DNA of 64,000 nt from Leptospiraceae bacterium (GTDB taxonomy: Bacteria; Spirochaetota; Leptospiria; Leptospirales; Leptospiraceae): positions 23,701-87,700 of the forward strand of contig CANGZW010000004.1 of assembly GCA_947458405.1 (NCBI GenBank). The letters run 5' to 3'. The position numbers and the translations under genes are program-made. Under the pieces are notes generated by a model. That model was given only the letters and a program-made list of their open reading frames with translations. It had not been told where the DNA came from and ran no database searches. Shown in pieces: positions 26,339-35,753 of the stretch; position 1 is the stretch's first letter, and each line of letters opens with the position of its first letter.

Positions 26339-26647
26339 ATGAATTTTGTCAGAATTTGGAAAGAATTAAATACAGAAGAGGTTGAAAAACAATTACTTCT
26401 TGTTGAAGATCTCTATGGCACATGTGCAAGTTGTAAAAAACTTGGTTTGAATTATTTAAAAGATAAGATATGTAGTTCATGTGGTACAACTTTTAAATAT
26501 ATAGCCACTACATTAAATAATCCAGCTGATATTCAAAAATTATTAAACAGAATGAAGTCCAATAATATTGATCTAATTATGATAGAAAGAGATGATTATA
26601 AAAAAGCACAAGCTAAAGATGCTCTTAAAGATTTATTTAAATCATAA
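26339..26647 (+). CDS. Zinc-ribbon hypothetical protein
   Basis: The 102-residue protein has two CxxC pairs (CASC and CSSC, 20 residues apart), a zinc-ribbon knuckle arrangement, followed by a helical C-terminus rich in Lys and Asp. GAGGTC precedes the ATG. I recognise no named family; a nucleic-acid or protein-binding role is possible. Confidence 0.7.
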   Translation: MNFVRIWKELNTEEVEKQLLLVEDLYGTCASCKKLGLNYLKDKICSSCGTTFKYIATTLNNPADIQKLLNRMKSNNIDLIMIERDDYKKAQAKDALKDLFKS

Positions 26648-26651
26648 TAAG

Positions 26652-27479
26652 TTGATAAAATTATATTTCATTTTTTTTGTACTTCTTTCTTTTTCTATTT
26701 TATCAGATGAAATAACTGATTCCTATAGTTTTCCGGGTGGAAAATTAATTCGAACTAATGGTATTTGGGAAGAAATAAAAGCAAACTCAACTATTATTTT
26801 AAATGAAAGTGGAAGAGATAGAGATTGGATATTACTGTTTGATAGTAATAAGAAAATTTTATATAACCTACCAAGCAAAGGTGGGCAGGCTTATTGGACT
26901 AATGAATTTGGAAAAAATAAATGGAAGCCCTGGCTATTAGTAAAAAGAGAAATAAATTCAAAAGATGAATCACTCTTAACATTATGTATAAACTCAGAAG
27001 AATCAAAATTAGTGAGATTGATAACTCAATATAGAATTTCATTAAATTTAACACCAATACAACTATCTTCCTCTTTAACTACTCTCGCTAAAACACATCT
27101 TAAAGATTTAGAAGAAAATCCACCTACTATTGAATGCAGTCCTCATAGCTGGTCAAAAAAAGGAAATTGGACTCCATGCTGTTATACAGATAATTTAGTT
27201 AGTAGAGAATGTATGTACTACAAAGCTAAAGAAATCGTCGATTATAAAGAAAATTCTTTTGAAATATTTTACTTTGAACACGAAGATAATGTATCACTTG
27301 CAGATAAATCTTTAAAGTCATGGAAATTAAATAATGAAATTAATTATATGATTACTAACCAATTTTCATGGAAAAATTTGAGTTGGAAATCAATGGGAAT
27401 AGCAATAAGTAAAAGATACAGTATTTTATGGTTAGGGACAGAGAAAGATACTAAGGATATTCCAGGTTTATGTAATTGA
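26652..27479 (+). CDS. Exported CAP/SCP-domain protein
   Basis: The track start (26592) lies inside the upstream zinc-ribbon gene. I prefer TTG 26652, which begins directly with a signal peptide (MIKLYFIFFVLLSFSILSDE); ATG 26619 is an alternative. The second half resembles a CAP (SCP/PR-1) domain: LVRLITQYRISLNLTPIQLSSSL, HSWS and a final SMGIAIS-x5-ILWLG. Several cysteines in the middle suggest disulfides. CAP proteins are secreted and bind lipids or other ligands, and the exact role is unknown. The 3' end overlaps the MFS gene by 4 bp. Confidence 0.75.
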   Translation: MIKLYFIFFVLLSFSILSDEITDSYSFPGGKLIRTNGIWEEIKANSTIILNESGRDRDWILLFDSNKKILYNLPSKGGQAYWTNEFGKNKWKPWLLVKREINSKDESLLTLCINSEESKLVRLITQYRISLNLTPIQLSSSLTTLAKTHLKDLEENPPTIECSPHSWSKKGNWTPCCYTDNLVSRECMYYKAKEIVDYKENSFEIFYFEHEDNVSLADKSLKSWKLNNEINYMITNQFSWKNLSWKSMGIAISKRYSILWLGTEKDTKDIPGLCN

Positions 27480-28678
27480 TACATAAGTTTCTTAGTTTTT
27501 CTCCCAGCAAAGATTATTATACTATATTTTTTGGTTGGATATTGAGTGCAACTAGCATTGGAGTTCTATTACCTTTTATTGCAATTTATTTCACAGAAAA
27601 ATTTTCATTAAGTATTACAGATATAGGTTACTTTTTCTTAATGTCATCAATACTTAGAGCTATCTTTCAAGCATATGGAGGAGAACTATCTGATACCTTA
27701 GGTAGAAAAAATATAATTCTATTTGCTTTGTTTGGAAGAGCCTTTTTTTTAATCCTTTTATTTATTTTTGATTTATTCTTTTTTAATTTAATATATATGC
27801 TTATTTTCTTAGGATTAACATATATGTTTTCAGCAATATTTATGCCCGTAACACAAGCTGCTATTGCAGATTTAGTCCCTGAAAATAAATATCTAGAAGC
27901 ATATTCAATAATTAGAATCGGCGGAAACCTTGGCTGGATTTTTGGTCCTATATTGGGTGGATTGGTATATGAATATTCTAAAAGTTTTTATTTTCTATTC
28001 TCTGCTATTTTTTCTATATTAGGGGGATTTATTTTTTTATTTTCATTCTCAAATTCAAACCAATTAATATTAAGAAATAAAGAAAAATCTTCATACATTA
28101 GTATCTTGAAAAATAGATTATTTATATTTTTTTGTATAATATCATTTTTTATGATGCTAACATCTTCTCAATTATTATCCTCATTACCTTATTTTCTTAA
28201 AAATATAAAACATATTGAAACTTCTTATTTAGGATATATTTTTAGTATGAATGGTATAACAGTTATTCTAGTTCAATATCCAATGCTAAAAATTATTCAA
28301 AAAATTAATCCATTCATTGGAATGTTTTTAGGTTCTTTACTATATGGGTTAAGTTATTCTTTAGTTGGTTTATTAAATAATATTTGGGAATTTTTAATTA
28401 TTATTTTTCTAATTTCAGTTGCAGAAACAATTGTACTTCCTTTAGTTCAATCTGCTATTGTGAATATTTCCTCACGTACTACATATGGTAGATATATGGG
28501 ATTTTTTGGAATCATTTCTGTCACTGGTTGGTCTGTAGGTCCTATGATAGGAACACAAATAATTGGATATATAAAAGATCCTATCTTAGCATGGATTTAT
28601 ATAGCATCCTTTTCCATACTCTCCTCATTCGGTTTTATTTGTTTTTATTATATATTTTCGCATAAAAAAATAAATTGA
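27476..28678 (+). CDS. MFS transporter
   Basis: The 400-residue protein has about 12 predicted membrane helices and the MFS loop motif GGELSDTLGRKNIIL between helices 2 and 3, with NLGWIFGPILGG in helix 5, a drug:H+ antiporter-like pattern. The substrate cannot be named. It starts with TTG inside a TTGA overlap with the CAP-domain gene, so the two are probably coupled. Confidence 0.88.
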   Translation: MIHKFLSFSPSKDYYTIFFGWILSATSIGVLLPFIAIYFTEKFSLSITDIGYFFLMSSILRAIFQAYGGELSDTLGRKNIILFALFGRAFFLILLFIFDLFFFNLIYMLIFLGLTYMFSAIFMPVTQAAIADLVPENKYLEAYSIIRIGGNLGWIFGPILGGLVYEYSKSFYFLFSAIFSILGGFIFLFSFSNSNQLILRNKEKSSYISILKNRLFIFFCIISFFMMLTSSQLLSSLPYFLKNIKHIETSYLGYIFSMNGITVILVQYPMLKIIQKINPFIGMFLGSLLYGLSYSLVGLLNNIWEFLIIIFLISVAETIVLPLVQSAIVNISSRTTYGRYMGFFGIISVTGWSVGPMIGTQIIGYIKDPILAWIYIASFSILSSFGFICFYYIFSHKKIN

Positions 28679-28727
28679 AATAATTCTCTAAACTTGATAC
28701 TCAATAAAATTTATAAAAATATATTCT

Positions 28728-28760
28728 AAAGAAATTGAATCTTCAAAGATTTTCTTTTTT
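28728..28760 (+). terminator. Possible AT-rich terminator after the MFS gene
   Basis: An imperfect stem (AAAGAAAT / ATTTTCTTT, with an inner TTGAA/TTCAA) is followed by a T run. It is weak because it contains almost only A-T pairs. Confidence 0.35.
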
Positions 28761-28826
28761 AATGTAGCATAAAAAAAGGAATATTTTAGTATTGGAATAT
28801 AAATATTTTTACTTGGAGTTATTTTA

Positions 28827-29330
28827 ATGTTAGACTTAGAAGAATTTTACTATTTAGATATTGTTTTGGTCTGTGGTTTACCTGCTTCGGGAAAATCCCA
28901 ATTTGCGAAGTTAAATTTTAAACCTCAAGAATATAAAAGAATAAATCGTAAAGAGATTAGAAGATTACTATTTGAAATGACTACTTTTGAAGACAAATGG
29001 ACAGAAAAAGAATTCGTAAACGTGGACGAAGGTTTGGTCAAGCAAATTGAAAGGAAACTTTTAGAAAACTTTCTTCAAAACAACCAAAAAGTCTTGATAG
29101 ATAATACATCCGTTTCAATTTTATCAAGAAAATCATACATACAGCTTGCAATACAATTGAAAAAATCTATTGGTGTAATATTTATAAATACTCCTGTTCA
29201 AACTTGCATGGAGAGAAATCACAAAAAAACTGATCCTATTCCAGATAGAATCATTTCAAATTTATCAGCAGCAATTGAGTTTCCTGATTCAAGGGAAGGG
29301 TTTAAGGAAGTTGCAATTCTAAAAGAATAA
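28827..29330 (+). CDS. P-loop kinase (polynucleotide kinase-like AAA_33)
   Basis: The 167-residue protein has a Walker A motif GLPASGKS near the N-terminus, LIDNTSVS as the Walker B-like strand, and a lid-like CMERNHKK-x4-IPDRII segment. This order is that of T4 polynucleotide kinase-like or Zeta-like small kinases. The substrate is unknown. GGAG lies 9 bases before the ATG. It stands alone, with possible terminators on both sides. Confidence 0.82.
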   Translation: MLDLEEFYYLDIVLVCGLPASGKSQFAKLNFKPQEYKRINRKEIRRLLFEMTTFEDKWTEKEFVNVDEGLVKQIERKLLENFLQNNQKVLIDNTSVSILSRKSYIQLAIQLKKSIGVIFINTPVQTCMERNHKKTDPIPDRIISNLSAAIEFPDSREGFKEVAILKE

Positions 29331-29343
29331 ATTATTCTTTTGT

Positions 29344-29370
29344 ATTTTCTATTAGAAAATGATATTTTTT
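29344..29370 (+). terminator. Possible terminator after the P-loop kinase gene
   Basis: ATTTTCT and AGAAAAT form a perfect 7-bp stem with a 3-base loop, followed after GAT by six T residues. The stem is AT-rich but the layout is canonical. Confidence 0.45.
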
Positions 29371-29456
29371 CGTACTTTGCAAATTATAACTATCCCATCT
29401 GAATTGGAGTAGAAAAAGGAACGGTTATTTGGAATATGACATAAGGAGAATTAAGC

Positions 29457-30458
29457 ATGAATTCATCATTTTCAATAGAAAGACATACTATATCTAGAAA
29501 CTCATCCCCCTTTCTAGTTGCTGAAATTGGGTTAAATCATAATAATAATGAAGAAATTGGAAAAAAAACAATCCAAGCCGCAAAAAAATCCGGTGTTCAT
29601 GCTGTTAAATTCCAGTCTTACATAACTGAAGAGTTTATAGACCCTAAAAATTCGGAAGCAAAATTTCTCTTTGATATCTTCAAACAATATGAACTCTCGG
29701 AAGCATTACACCGAAAGTTTCAACAAACTGCAAAGGATGAAGGATTAGTTTTTTTCTCCACACCTCTTTGTGAATCCTCTGTAGATCTTCTTGTATCTCT
29801 GAAAGTCCCTGTACTAAAAATTGCATCAGGAGATATTGTTAATTATTCTTTATTAAAAAAATCTGCCGTTTCTGGATTACCTATTTTTCTCTCTAGTGGG
29901 GCGGCTGATTTTTTTGAAGTAAGTAGAGCAATGGATTTTCTAAAAATCAGTGGTGTCAAAAATATCTGTCTTTTGCATTGTGTATCACTTTATCCTACTC
30001 CAATAAATAAATTAAACTTAAATGTTATCACTACATATAAAAATTTATATGATATACCCATAGGATTTTCCGATCATTCTGCTGGTATTACAGCAGGAAT
30101 TGTTTCTATATCACTAGGTGCAACCGTCTTAGAAAAACATTTTACATTAGATAAAAATTTACCGGGTCCTGATCATACTATTTCAGTAAATCCAGAAGAA
30201 ATGAGACATTTATCCGCGGAATTACAGAATGCTTACACAATGCTCGGAGAAAGTAGTAAATTCGCCCAAGCAGAGGAAATAAATGGAAGATTTTATGGTA
30301 GAAGATCAACTTATTCTTCAAATCATAAACTTTTAACACTTAGACCCGCCTTACACGTTAAGGATAATACAATTCTTGATTCATGGGAAATTGAAAGAAT
30401 TTTAGAAAAAAATATTAATTTTTCCGATGGACCTATTCGTCTAAATAGTATACCATAG
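29457..30458 (+). CDS. NeuB-family sialic acid (nonulosonate) synthase
   Basis: The 333-residue protein matches NeuB/PseI-type synthases: FLVAEIGLNHNNN at the start, HAVKFQSY, LKIASGDI, LLHCVSLYPTP, GFSDHSAG and VLEKHFTLDK with GPDHTISVNPEEM. It would condense PEP with an N-acetyl-hexosamine to form a nonulosonic acid. The C-terminal antifreeze-like (SAF) domain seems shortened or divergent (RRSTYSSNHK). AAGGAG supports the start. No other sialic acid genes lie nearby. Confidence 0.9.
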   Translation: MNSSFSIERHTISRNSSPFLVAEIGLNHNNNEEIGKKTIQAAKKSGVHAVKFQSYITEEFIDPKNSEAKFLFDIFKQYELSEALHRKFQQTAKDEGLVFFSTPLCESSVDLLVSLKVPVLKIASGDIVNYSLLKKSAVSGLPIFLSSGAADFFEVSRAMDFLKISGVKNICLLHCVSLYPTPINKLNLNVITTYKNLYDIPIGFSDHSAGITAGIVSISLGATVLEKHFTLDKNLPGPDHTISVNPEEMRHLSAELQNAYTMLGESSKFAQAEEINGRFYGRRSTYSSNHKLLTLRPALHVKDNTILDSWEIERILEKNINFSDGPIRLNSIP

Positions 30459-30460
30459 TT

Positions 30461-32386
30461 ATGAAATTTTTAACATTCTTAATCAGTTTTATTATATTAT
30501 TTTTTAATATAAATACTATAGTTTCAAGTCCATTAATTCATTTAAGTGAAGGAGATTCAATTAATGTAGTTTCAGACATTGAAATTTCAGAAAACTTTGA
30601 AGAAGAAACTGATATAAATAAATTAATAGTAAGTAGTTCAGAATCATGGCACAGAGCTGGTAGAAATGATATGATTCTTTATAAAGAACCTGGGATACAC
30701 CTCTGGACAAGATTTGATTTATTAAATGATACAGAAACTGAAAGGGAAGTTTTCATCAAAATAAAAGAATTTGTTTTAGATCAAGTTAACTGCTATGTTG
30801 TTTATGATAAAAATAATATTGCTCATTTTAAGAGTGGTATAAAAAAACCTTTAAACGAAAAAATTATTAAAACAGTAGATTCCATTTTCCCCATAGAATT
30901 AAAGAAGGGTGAAAAAGTTTCGGTTTATATCGATGTAAAAGCTGATATTTTCACTGCTTTTTATATAAGTATATATACTACGAATGGAATATTTGATCAC
31001 TTAATAAAACACAATTTTTTAATTGGTATATTTTTTGGATGTGTGATCTTTATGGGAGTACTTTGTATCTCAATTTTGTATTACATGAAAGATTATACTT
31101 ATTTGTACTACTTAGGCTTTTTATTTTCTGACTCCATTTTCCAATTTACAAGAGTTCTCCTTGGGATATATTTTTTATATCCAGAAAATCCTCAATGGAA
31201 CATATCTATTTGGTACTCATCACATGTTATCTCATTCATGTTTGCAACTTTATTCTTTAGAAAATTTTTAAATTTGAAACTTTATAATGCCTCTTTGGAT
31301 AAAATAACTCATTATTTGTCATACATTATCTTATTATTTTTACCGCTTCCTTATATCTTCAACGAGAATACTTTTTACATAGCACTTGGGGTGGGTTTTC
31401 TCTATACAATAATGGTATTCATATCAAGTATTTATGTGTATGGGATGGGATTTAAACCTGCTAAATACTTTTTTATGGCATGGGGATTTTTAATTGCTGG
31501 GGTCATTGCTTCCACTATTGCAACTAAAAATAATTTTATCCGTGAATATGCTTCCATGTTTGGATCTATTTTACAAATGATTTTTATTGTTTTTGCAATT
31601 CTCTCCAAAACAAATAGAATTCAAAAAGAAAAAGACCAAATGTCCCTTGAGATTTCAGGGATTAGAAAAGAATTAAATTTAGCTCAAAAAATTCAACTCT
31701 CCCTCTTACCGGAAAGACCTCCCAAATTAAAGGGTTGTGATATAGGATCGTATTACTTACCTATGAAAGAAATCGGTGGTGACTTTTTTGATTTCTATGA
31801 AAAAGATGAAAAGTCTTTCTCATGTATAGTAGCTGACGTTTCCGGACATGGTCCTGCCGCGGCTTTGATTGCTTCTATGCTTAAAGTTTCCTTTTCTTCA
31901 ACCTCAGAACTTTATGACCAACCATTAAAAGCCCTTTTGAAAATGAATCACTCCCTTTTGGGAAATTTAGGGAAAAAGTTTGTTACCGCAGTTTATGCCT
32001 ATGTAGACCTAAAAGAAAAAATATTAAAATATTCTAGTGCGGGACATCCTGCAATCATTGTACAACGAAGAAGCGAACAGAAAATTATTTATATGGAGCC
32101 CAAAGGACAATTTCTCGGCTGGTTTGAAGACATAAAATTAAGAGAATACACGTTTAATATCATGCCTGGAGATAGAATTTTACTCTATACTGATGGATTA
32201 ATAGAGGCCTTCAATGAAAAACATGAAATGTTTGATTATGATCATTTAGAGGAAGCTTTAATTAAGTACACATCACTAAGTGCTGAAGGAATATCTTACT
32301 TCTTGGGATTCCATGTAAAAGAATGGGTAGGATTTACACGAGACTTTGAAGATGATATTACTCTTGTGACAGTAGACATTCAATAA
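30461..32386 (+). CDS. 7TMR-DISM SpoIIE-type PP2C phosphatase
   Basis: The 641-residue protein has a signal peptide, a periplasmic 7TMR-DISM sensor domain (about residues 40-180), seven membrane helices (about 185-390), a short coiled linker and a C-terminal SpoIIE serine phosphatase domain. That domain has the full metal-binding set: IGGDFFDFY, VADVSGHGPAAAL, LLYTDGLIEA and DFEDDITLVTV. It would dephosphorylate an anti-sigma-factor antagonist or similar protein in response to an envelope signal. It begins 2 bp after the neuB-like gene. Confidence 0.92.
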   Translation: MKFLTFLISFIILFFNINTIVSSPLIHLSEGDSINVVSDIEISENFEEETDINKLIVSSSESWHRAGRNDMILYKEPGIHLWTRFDLLNDTETEREVFIKIKEFVLDQVNCYVVYDKNNIAHFKSGIKKPLNEKIIKTVDSIFPIELKKGEKVSVYIDVKADIFTAFYISIYTTNGIFDHLIKHNFLIGIFFGCVIFMGVLCISILYYMKDYTYLYYLGFLFSDSIFQFTRVLLGIYFLYPENPQWNISIWYSSHVISFMFATLFFRKFLNLKLYNASLDKITHYLSYIILLFLPLPYIFNENTFYIALGVGFLYTIMVFISSIYVYGMGFKPAKYFFMAWGFLIAGVIASTIATKNNFIREYASMFGSILQMIFIVFAILSKTNRIQKEKDQMSLEISGIRKELNLAQKIQLSLLPERPPKLKGCDIGSYYLPMKEIGGDFFDFYEKDEKSFSCIVADVSGHGPAAALIASMLKVSFSSTSELYDQPLKALLKMNHSLLGNLGKKFVTAVYAYVDLKEKILKYSSAGHPAIIVQRRSEQKIIYMEPKGQFLGWFEDIKLREYTFNIMPGDRILLYTDGLIEAFNEKHEMFDYDHLEEALIKYTSLSAEGISYFLGFHVKEWVGFTRDFEDDITLVTVDIQ

Positions 32387-33121
32387 TTATAAAGTAAATC
32401 CAGCCTTTTTAGCATCTTCTAGAAATATTTTAACAGTATCCAATGATTGTTGCAGTGGTGTAATACTTCCTATTCCATTTAGTTTATTTAAAACATCCTT
32501 AGGAACAGTGATTATATGACAACCGAGATCGTTTGCTTGATAAATATTATATACTTCTCTGGTAGAAGCCCAAAGTAACTCAGTATTTTGCCTCATTGAT
32601 ACCAAAGCAGAAGATGCTATGATACACGGAACTGGATCTGTTCCAACATCAGCCATTCTTCCTGCAAATACTGATATTACAGCAGGGGTATTTTCTTTCA
32701 GAGCAAGAACCGTATCTCGTGTTTGTTCTTTAGTATAGACAGCCGTTATATTTAATTTTACCCCATCCTTGGATAAGTCTGTAATAACTGGATATGTTGC
32801 ATCTCCTTTTGAATTCATAACTGGAATTTTAACATAAACATTTTTTCCCCAGGAAGTAATTATTTTAGCTTGCTTTCTCATTCCATCAAAGTCATCTGCA
32901 AAAATTTCAAAAGAAATATCTCTATCCTGTATCTCAGATAAAACTTCTTTTGCAAATCCAGAATAATCTGATACACCAGCTTTTTTCATTAGGGATGGAT
33001 TTGTGGTAAAACCACTGACTTTTGGATTTTTATATAAATCTAAAATTTCTTTTTTATCAGCACCATCTGCATATATTTTTATATTCAAAGAATCTAATGT
33101 TCTTGTTTCATTTAATGGCAT
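32387..33121 (-). CDS. tal: Transaldolase family protein
   Basis: The core matches small transaldolases / fructose-6-phosphate aldolases: LNIKIYADGADKKEI, VSGFTTNPSLMKKAG, the Schiff-base lysine in VYVKIPVMN and LNITAVYTKEQ. Transaldolase moves a dihydroxyacetone unit between sugar phosphates in the pentose phosphate pathway. The track starts at a TTG at 33181; the ATG at 33121, seven bases after GGAG and close to the family's usual start, is preferred (244 residues). Its stop abuts that of the convergent phosphatase gene. Confidence 0.9.
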   Translation of the reverse strand: MPLNETRTLDSLNIKIYADGADKKEILDLYKNPKVSGFTTNPSLMKKAGVSDYSGFAKEVLSEIQDRDISFEIFADDFDGMRKQAKIITSWGKNVYVKIPVMNSKGDATYPVITDLSKDGVKLNITAVYTKEQTRDTVLALKENTPAVISVFAGRMADVGTDPVPCIIASSALVSMRQNTELLWASTREVYNIYQANDLGCHIITVPKDVLNKLNGIGSITPLQQSLDTVKIFLEDAKKAGFTL

Positions 33122-33214
33122 ATTCCCACTCCAAACGTATCTGTGTTCATTCGATCTAAATGTATAAAACTTATCTTTCAAGTCACTTAATAATATGCAA
33201 GTATAAAGAGTAAT

Positions 33215-34609
33215 TTAATTCCCCATTCTTCTTTCAAACTCTATAAATCTTTGATTTTCATATTTATTTTTAGGAAACAATGTTGAAAAAAGGAATCCTA
33301 TTAAAAAAATCTGAGGAATTCCATATACACTCCAGTACCATGTATATCCCCCACTTTCTCCAAAATAAACATAACAAAATATTCCCCAAAATAATCCATA
33401 TATTATAGATACTAATACTCCAATCTTACTTGATTTTTTAAAATAGAAAGCTCCCAGTAGTCCGTAAGATAATGCGGCAATTGGAATATTCGCAAGGATT
33501 AATTTATCTAAAATTTTATCTATAAAGTATTCAGACATAAAAAATGAAATAATAATTATAATCAAAGTAATAATGATACTCCTACTTTGAGAATAACTTC
33601 TAGATTCTTTTTTATTTAAAAAATCTGAAACAATCATTGTTGTCATTGAACTCCATACTCCAGCTAAAGTAGTAGTACCTGCTAAAAATATAACTAAATA
33701 ACCAAACCCTCTAAATCCTATAGGAAATTTATTATTAATAATATAAGTTAAACCAACCTCGCCATTAAGTATATTTATATTACTAATTTTTAAATTATAA
33801 ACTGCTAAAATAGGTATAGAGTATAAAACAAAAACAATTATCGATGATACCCCTACAGCGATAAATGCTATATTTTCATTCTCAGCAGAAAATATTTTTT
33901 GCCCATACCATGGTGCTGAAATATAGGTAAACATAGTCAAAATAATTAATGATATTATAAATTTAGGAGGTAAATTATTAATACCATCCGAAAGTTGCAC
34001 TTCACTTATTATTTCATCCGGAATAGAAAAATAGTACAACAATGGAATTAATACTAATGTTGCCAAAAACGACCATACATCCGTTTTTATTATTGATATC
34101 AAGCCTCCTCTCAATGTAATTAATATAGTTAGTATTACTAAAATAATAGAAATCTGCCACCCCATTAAACCGCTTAGGACAGGAGAAAATAATATCTGCA
34201 TAGATTTTAAATAATTTGAGCTGAATCCCAATAATGCGATCAGTAAAAATGAACTGGAAATCTTTCCGAAGGTAGATCCATACCGCAGTGTAAATAATTC
34301 AGCAACACTAGAAGCATTAAATCTTTTCCATTTCTTTGCCACTACAAACGTGTAAAATAACAATCCAAATAAAAAGACAATTGGCAATGTTAATCCCCAT
34401 ACACCTGCTATGTATCCTACAGATGAAAATCCAATCAAGGTTGATGGATTAAATTCAGTCATAACTAAAGTTGCGATTAGAGGAAATAACTTTGTTTTTC
34501 TATCTGCCAATAAATAGCTTGATTCAGTTTTTACTGAAGAAGCATTGACCGATCCTAAAAAAATAGAGCCCAATAAGAATATGCAGAACACCAAAATATC
34601 TAAATTCAT
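33215..34609 (-). CDS. Sodium:solute symporter (SSS family)
   Basis: The 464-residue polytopic protein has an SSS-type layout of about 12-13 helices, with SYLLADRKTKLFPLIATLVMTEFNPSTLIGFSSVGYIAG in the first helices, a pattern typical of the family, and WKRFNASSVAELFTLRYG after helix 3. The substrate is unknown. It lies about 90 bp upstream of the transaldolase gene in the same direction. Confidence 0.85.
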   Translation of the reverse strand: MNLDILVFCIFLLGSIFLGSVNASSVKTESSYLLADRKTKLFPLIATLVMTEFNPSTLIGFSSVGYIAGVWGLTLPIVFLFGLLFYTFVVAKKWKRFNASSVAELFTLRYGSTFGKISSSFLLIALLGFSSNYLKSMQILFSPVLSGLMGWQISIILVILTILITLRGGLISIIKTDVWSFLATLVLIPLLYYFSIPDEIISEVQLSDGINNLPPKFIISLIILTMFTYISAPWYGQKIFSAENENIAFIAVGVSSIIVFVLYSIPILAVYNLKISNINILNGEVGLTYIINNKFPIGFRGFGYLVIFLAGTTTLAGVWSSMTTMIVSDFLNKKESRSYSQSRSIIITLIIIIISFFMSEYFIDKILDKLILANIPIAALSYGLLGAFYFKKSSKIGVLVSIIYGLFWGIFCYVYFGESGGYTWYWSVYGIPQIFLIGFLFSTLFPKNKYENQRFIEFERRMGN

Positions 34610-34663
34610 GTAACCAATAATATTTAATTTCGTCTAAAAAACCTAGTACATATTTTTTTTACA

Positions 34664-34691
34664 TTGAAAAAAAGTATATTGAGCTTATAAG
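34664..34691 (+). promoter_or_regulatory. Candidate promoter for the SDR gene at 34713
   Basis: TTGAAA (-35) and TATAAG (-10) are separated by 16 bases, just before the SDR start, so the leader would be short (about 15 bases). This fits the missing Shine-Dalgarno. Confidence 0.4.
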
Positions 34692-34712
34692 AATTTTTGT
34701 TAAATTGTATAT

Positions 34713-35444
34713 ATGAATAATAAAATGAAAGCACTGATTATTGGTGGAAATGGATCATTAGGAAAAGCTTTTCAATCATCTTTAGAGAAAAGAAACTATG
34801 AAGTTTGTAATACGTATCACTCAAATAAAATTTCCGAAAATAACTCTTACTCTCTTGATTTAGATTCTTCTGAATTAGAAATTGATAAATCCTTAGAGAT
34901 TATTCGAAATAATTTTGGAGTTCCCGATCTTTTAATAATTGCATCAGGCACAGCGTGTTACAATCCTCTAAATAAAACATCAAATGAAGATCTCAATCAT
35001 ACTTACAATGTTGACCTCATTGGTCCCGTTAGAGTTATAAAATATTTTTTACCATATTTTTTAGAGAGAAAATCAGGTATTATTCATGTTGTATCCGCAA
35101 TTGCAGGAGTCATGCCAGCCGTTAAAAATATGAGCATCTATACATCTGCTAAATTTGGTCTGGTTGGTTTTGTTAGGTCTTTAGCCACAGAACTGATAGG
35201 AACCGGAGTCAAAGCCTCTGTAAGCTGTCCAGGAGGTATCAAAACCAATCTCCCTGACAACGCAATTGGAGATAAAGAGTCCCTAATAAAATTCTTCCAG
35301 CAGTACGGTAAATCCTTCCATGAACCTAACGAAATTTCTGAGCTCATCTTGGACAAATTAGATGCAAGAGAAGTTTTAATTTTTCCGACAGAATCAGCAA
35401 AAAAACTATTCGAAGATAACCTAGCCAAACCTTTTTGGACATGA
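34713..35444 (+). CDS. Short-chain dehydrogenase/reductase
   Basis: The 243-residue protein has the SDR nucleotide motif GGNGSLGKAF near the N-terminus, a Ser in VVSAIAG and catalytic YTSAK with VRSLATELIGTGVKASVSCPGG after it. The substrate is unknown. Two close in-frame ATGs exist (34713 and 34725), neither with a ribosome site. Its end overlaps the next small gene by 4 bp. Confidence 0.88.
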   Translation: MNNKMKALIIGGNGSLGKAFQSSLEKRNYEVCNTYHSNKISENNSYSLDLDSSELEIDKSLEIIRNNFGVPDLLIIASGTACYNPLNKTSNEDLNHTYNVDLIGPVRVIKYFLPYFLERKSGIIHVVSAIAGVMPAVKNMSIYTSAKFGLVGFVRSLATELIGTGVKASVSCPGGIKTNLPDNAIGDKESLIKFFQQYGKSFHEPNEISELILDKLDAREVLIFPTESAKKLFEDNLAKPFWT

Positions 35445-35677
35445 AAAACAAAATAGACTGGAAACATTTCGAAGGCTCTCATTGGACCTTCGAAGGAGAA
35501 GGATTACGACATTTCTCAGTCATTTCTTATTCAAAAAAAAATAGGCTGGTCTATTTACGAGCAGAGCTTACTGGAGAGGTTCGCTCTGTTTTTTTTTCTG
35601 AAATACAAAATCCTAAATTATGGTCCAGAAATTGGAAATTAATTATAGATAATGTCTCAAAAGCGATGCAAATATAG
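35441..35677 (+). CDS. Small hypothetical protein coupled to the SDR
   Basis: The ORF-track start is a TTG; the ATG at 35441 overlaps the SDR stop (ATGA) and gives 78 residues. The sequence (HFEGSHWTFEGEGLRHFSVI, RLVYLRAELTGEVRSVFF) is beta-rich and soluble, with several Trp. No family is recognised. Confidence 0.65.
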   Translation: MKNKIDWKHFEGSHWTFEGEGLRHFSVISYSKKNRLVYLRAELTGEVRSVFFSEIQNPKLWSRNWKLIIDNVSKAMQI

Positions 35678-35696
35678 AAAAATTTTAAAGAATTAC

Positions 35697-35724
35697 TTGC
35701 CAATTTTTAATATTTAAGTAAAAT
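35697..35724 (+). promoter_or_regulatory. Promoter for the acyl-CoA synthetase gene
   Basis: TTGCCA (-35) and TAAAAT (-10) are 16 bases apart, ending 29 bases before the ATG. AAGAGGTCC provides the ribosome site. Confidence 0.55.
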
Positions 35725-35753
35725 AACACCTTGCTTATAGCATAAGAGGTCCA

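Noticed and set aside
35138-35482. 114-residue minus-strand ORF over the SDR end
   Set aside because: Antisense shadow of the SDR catalytic region and the small coupled gene.
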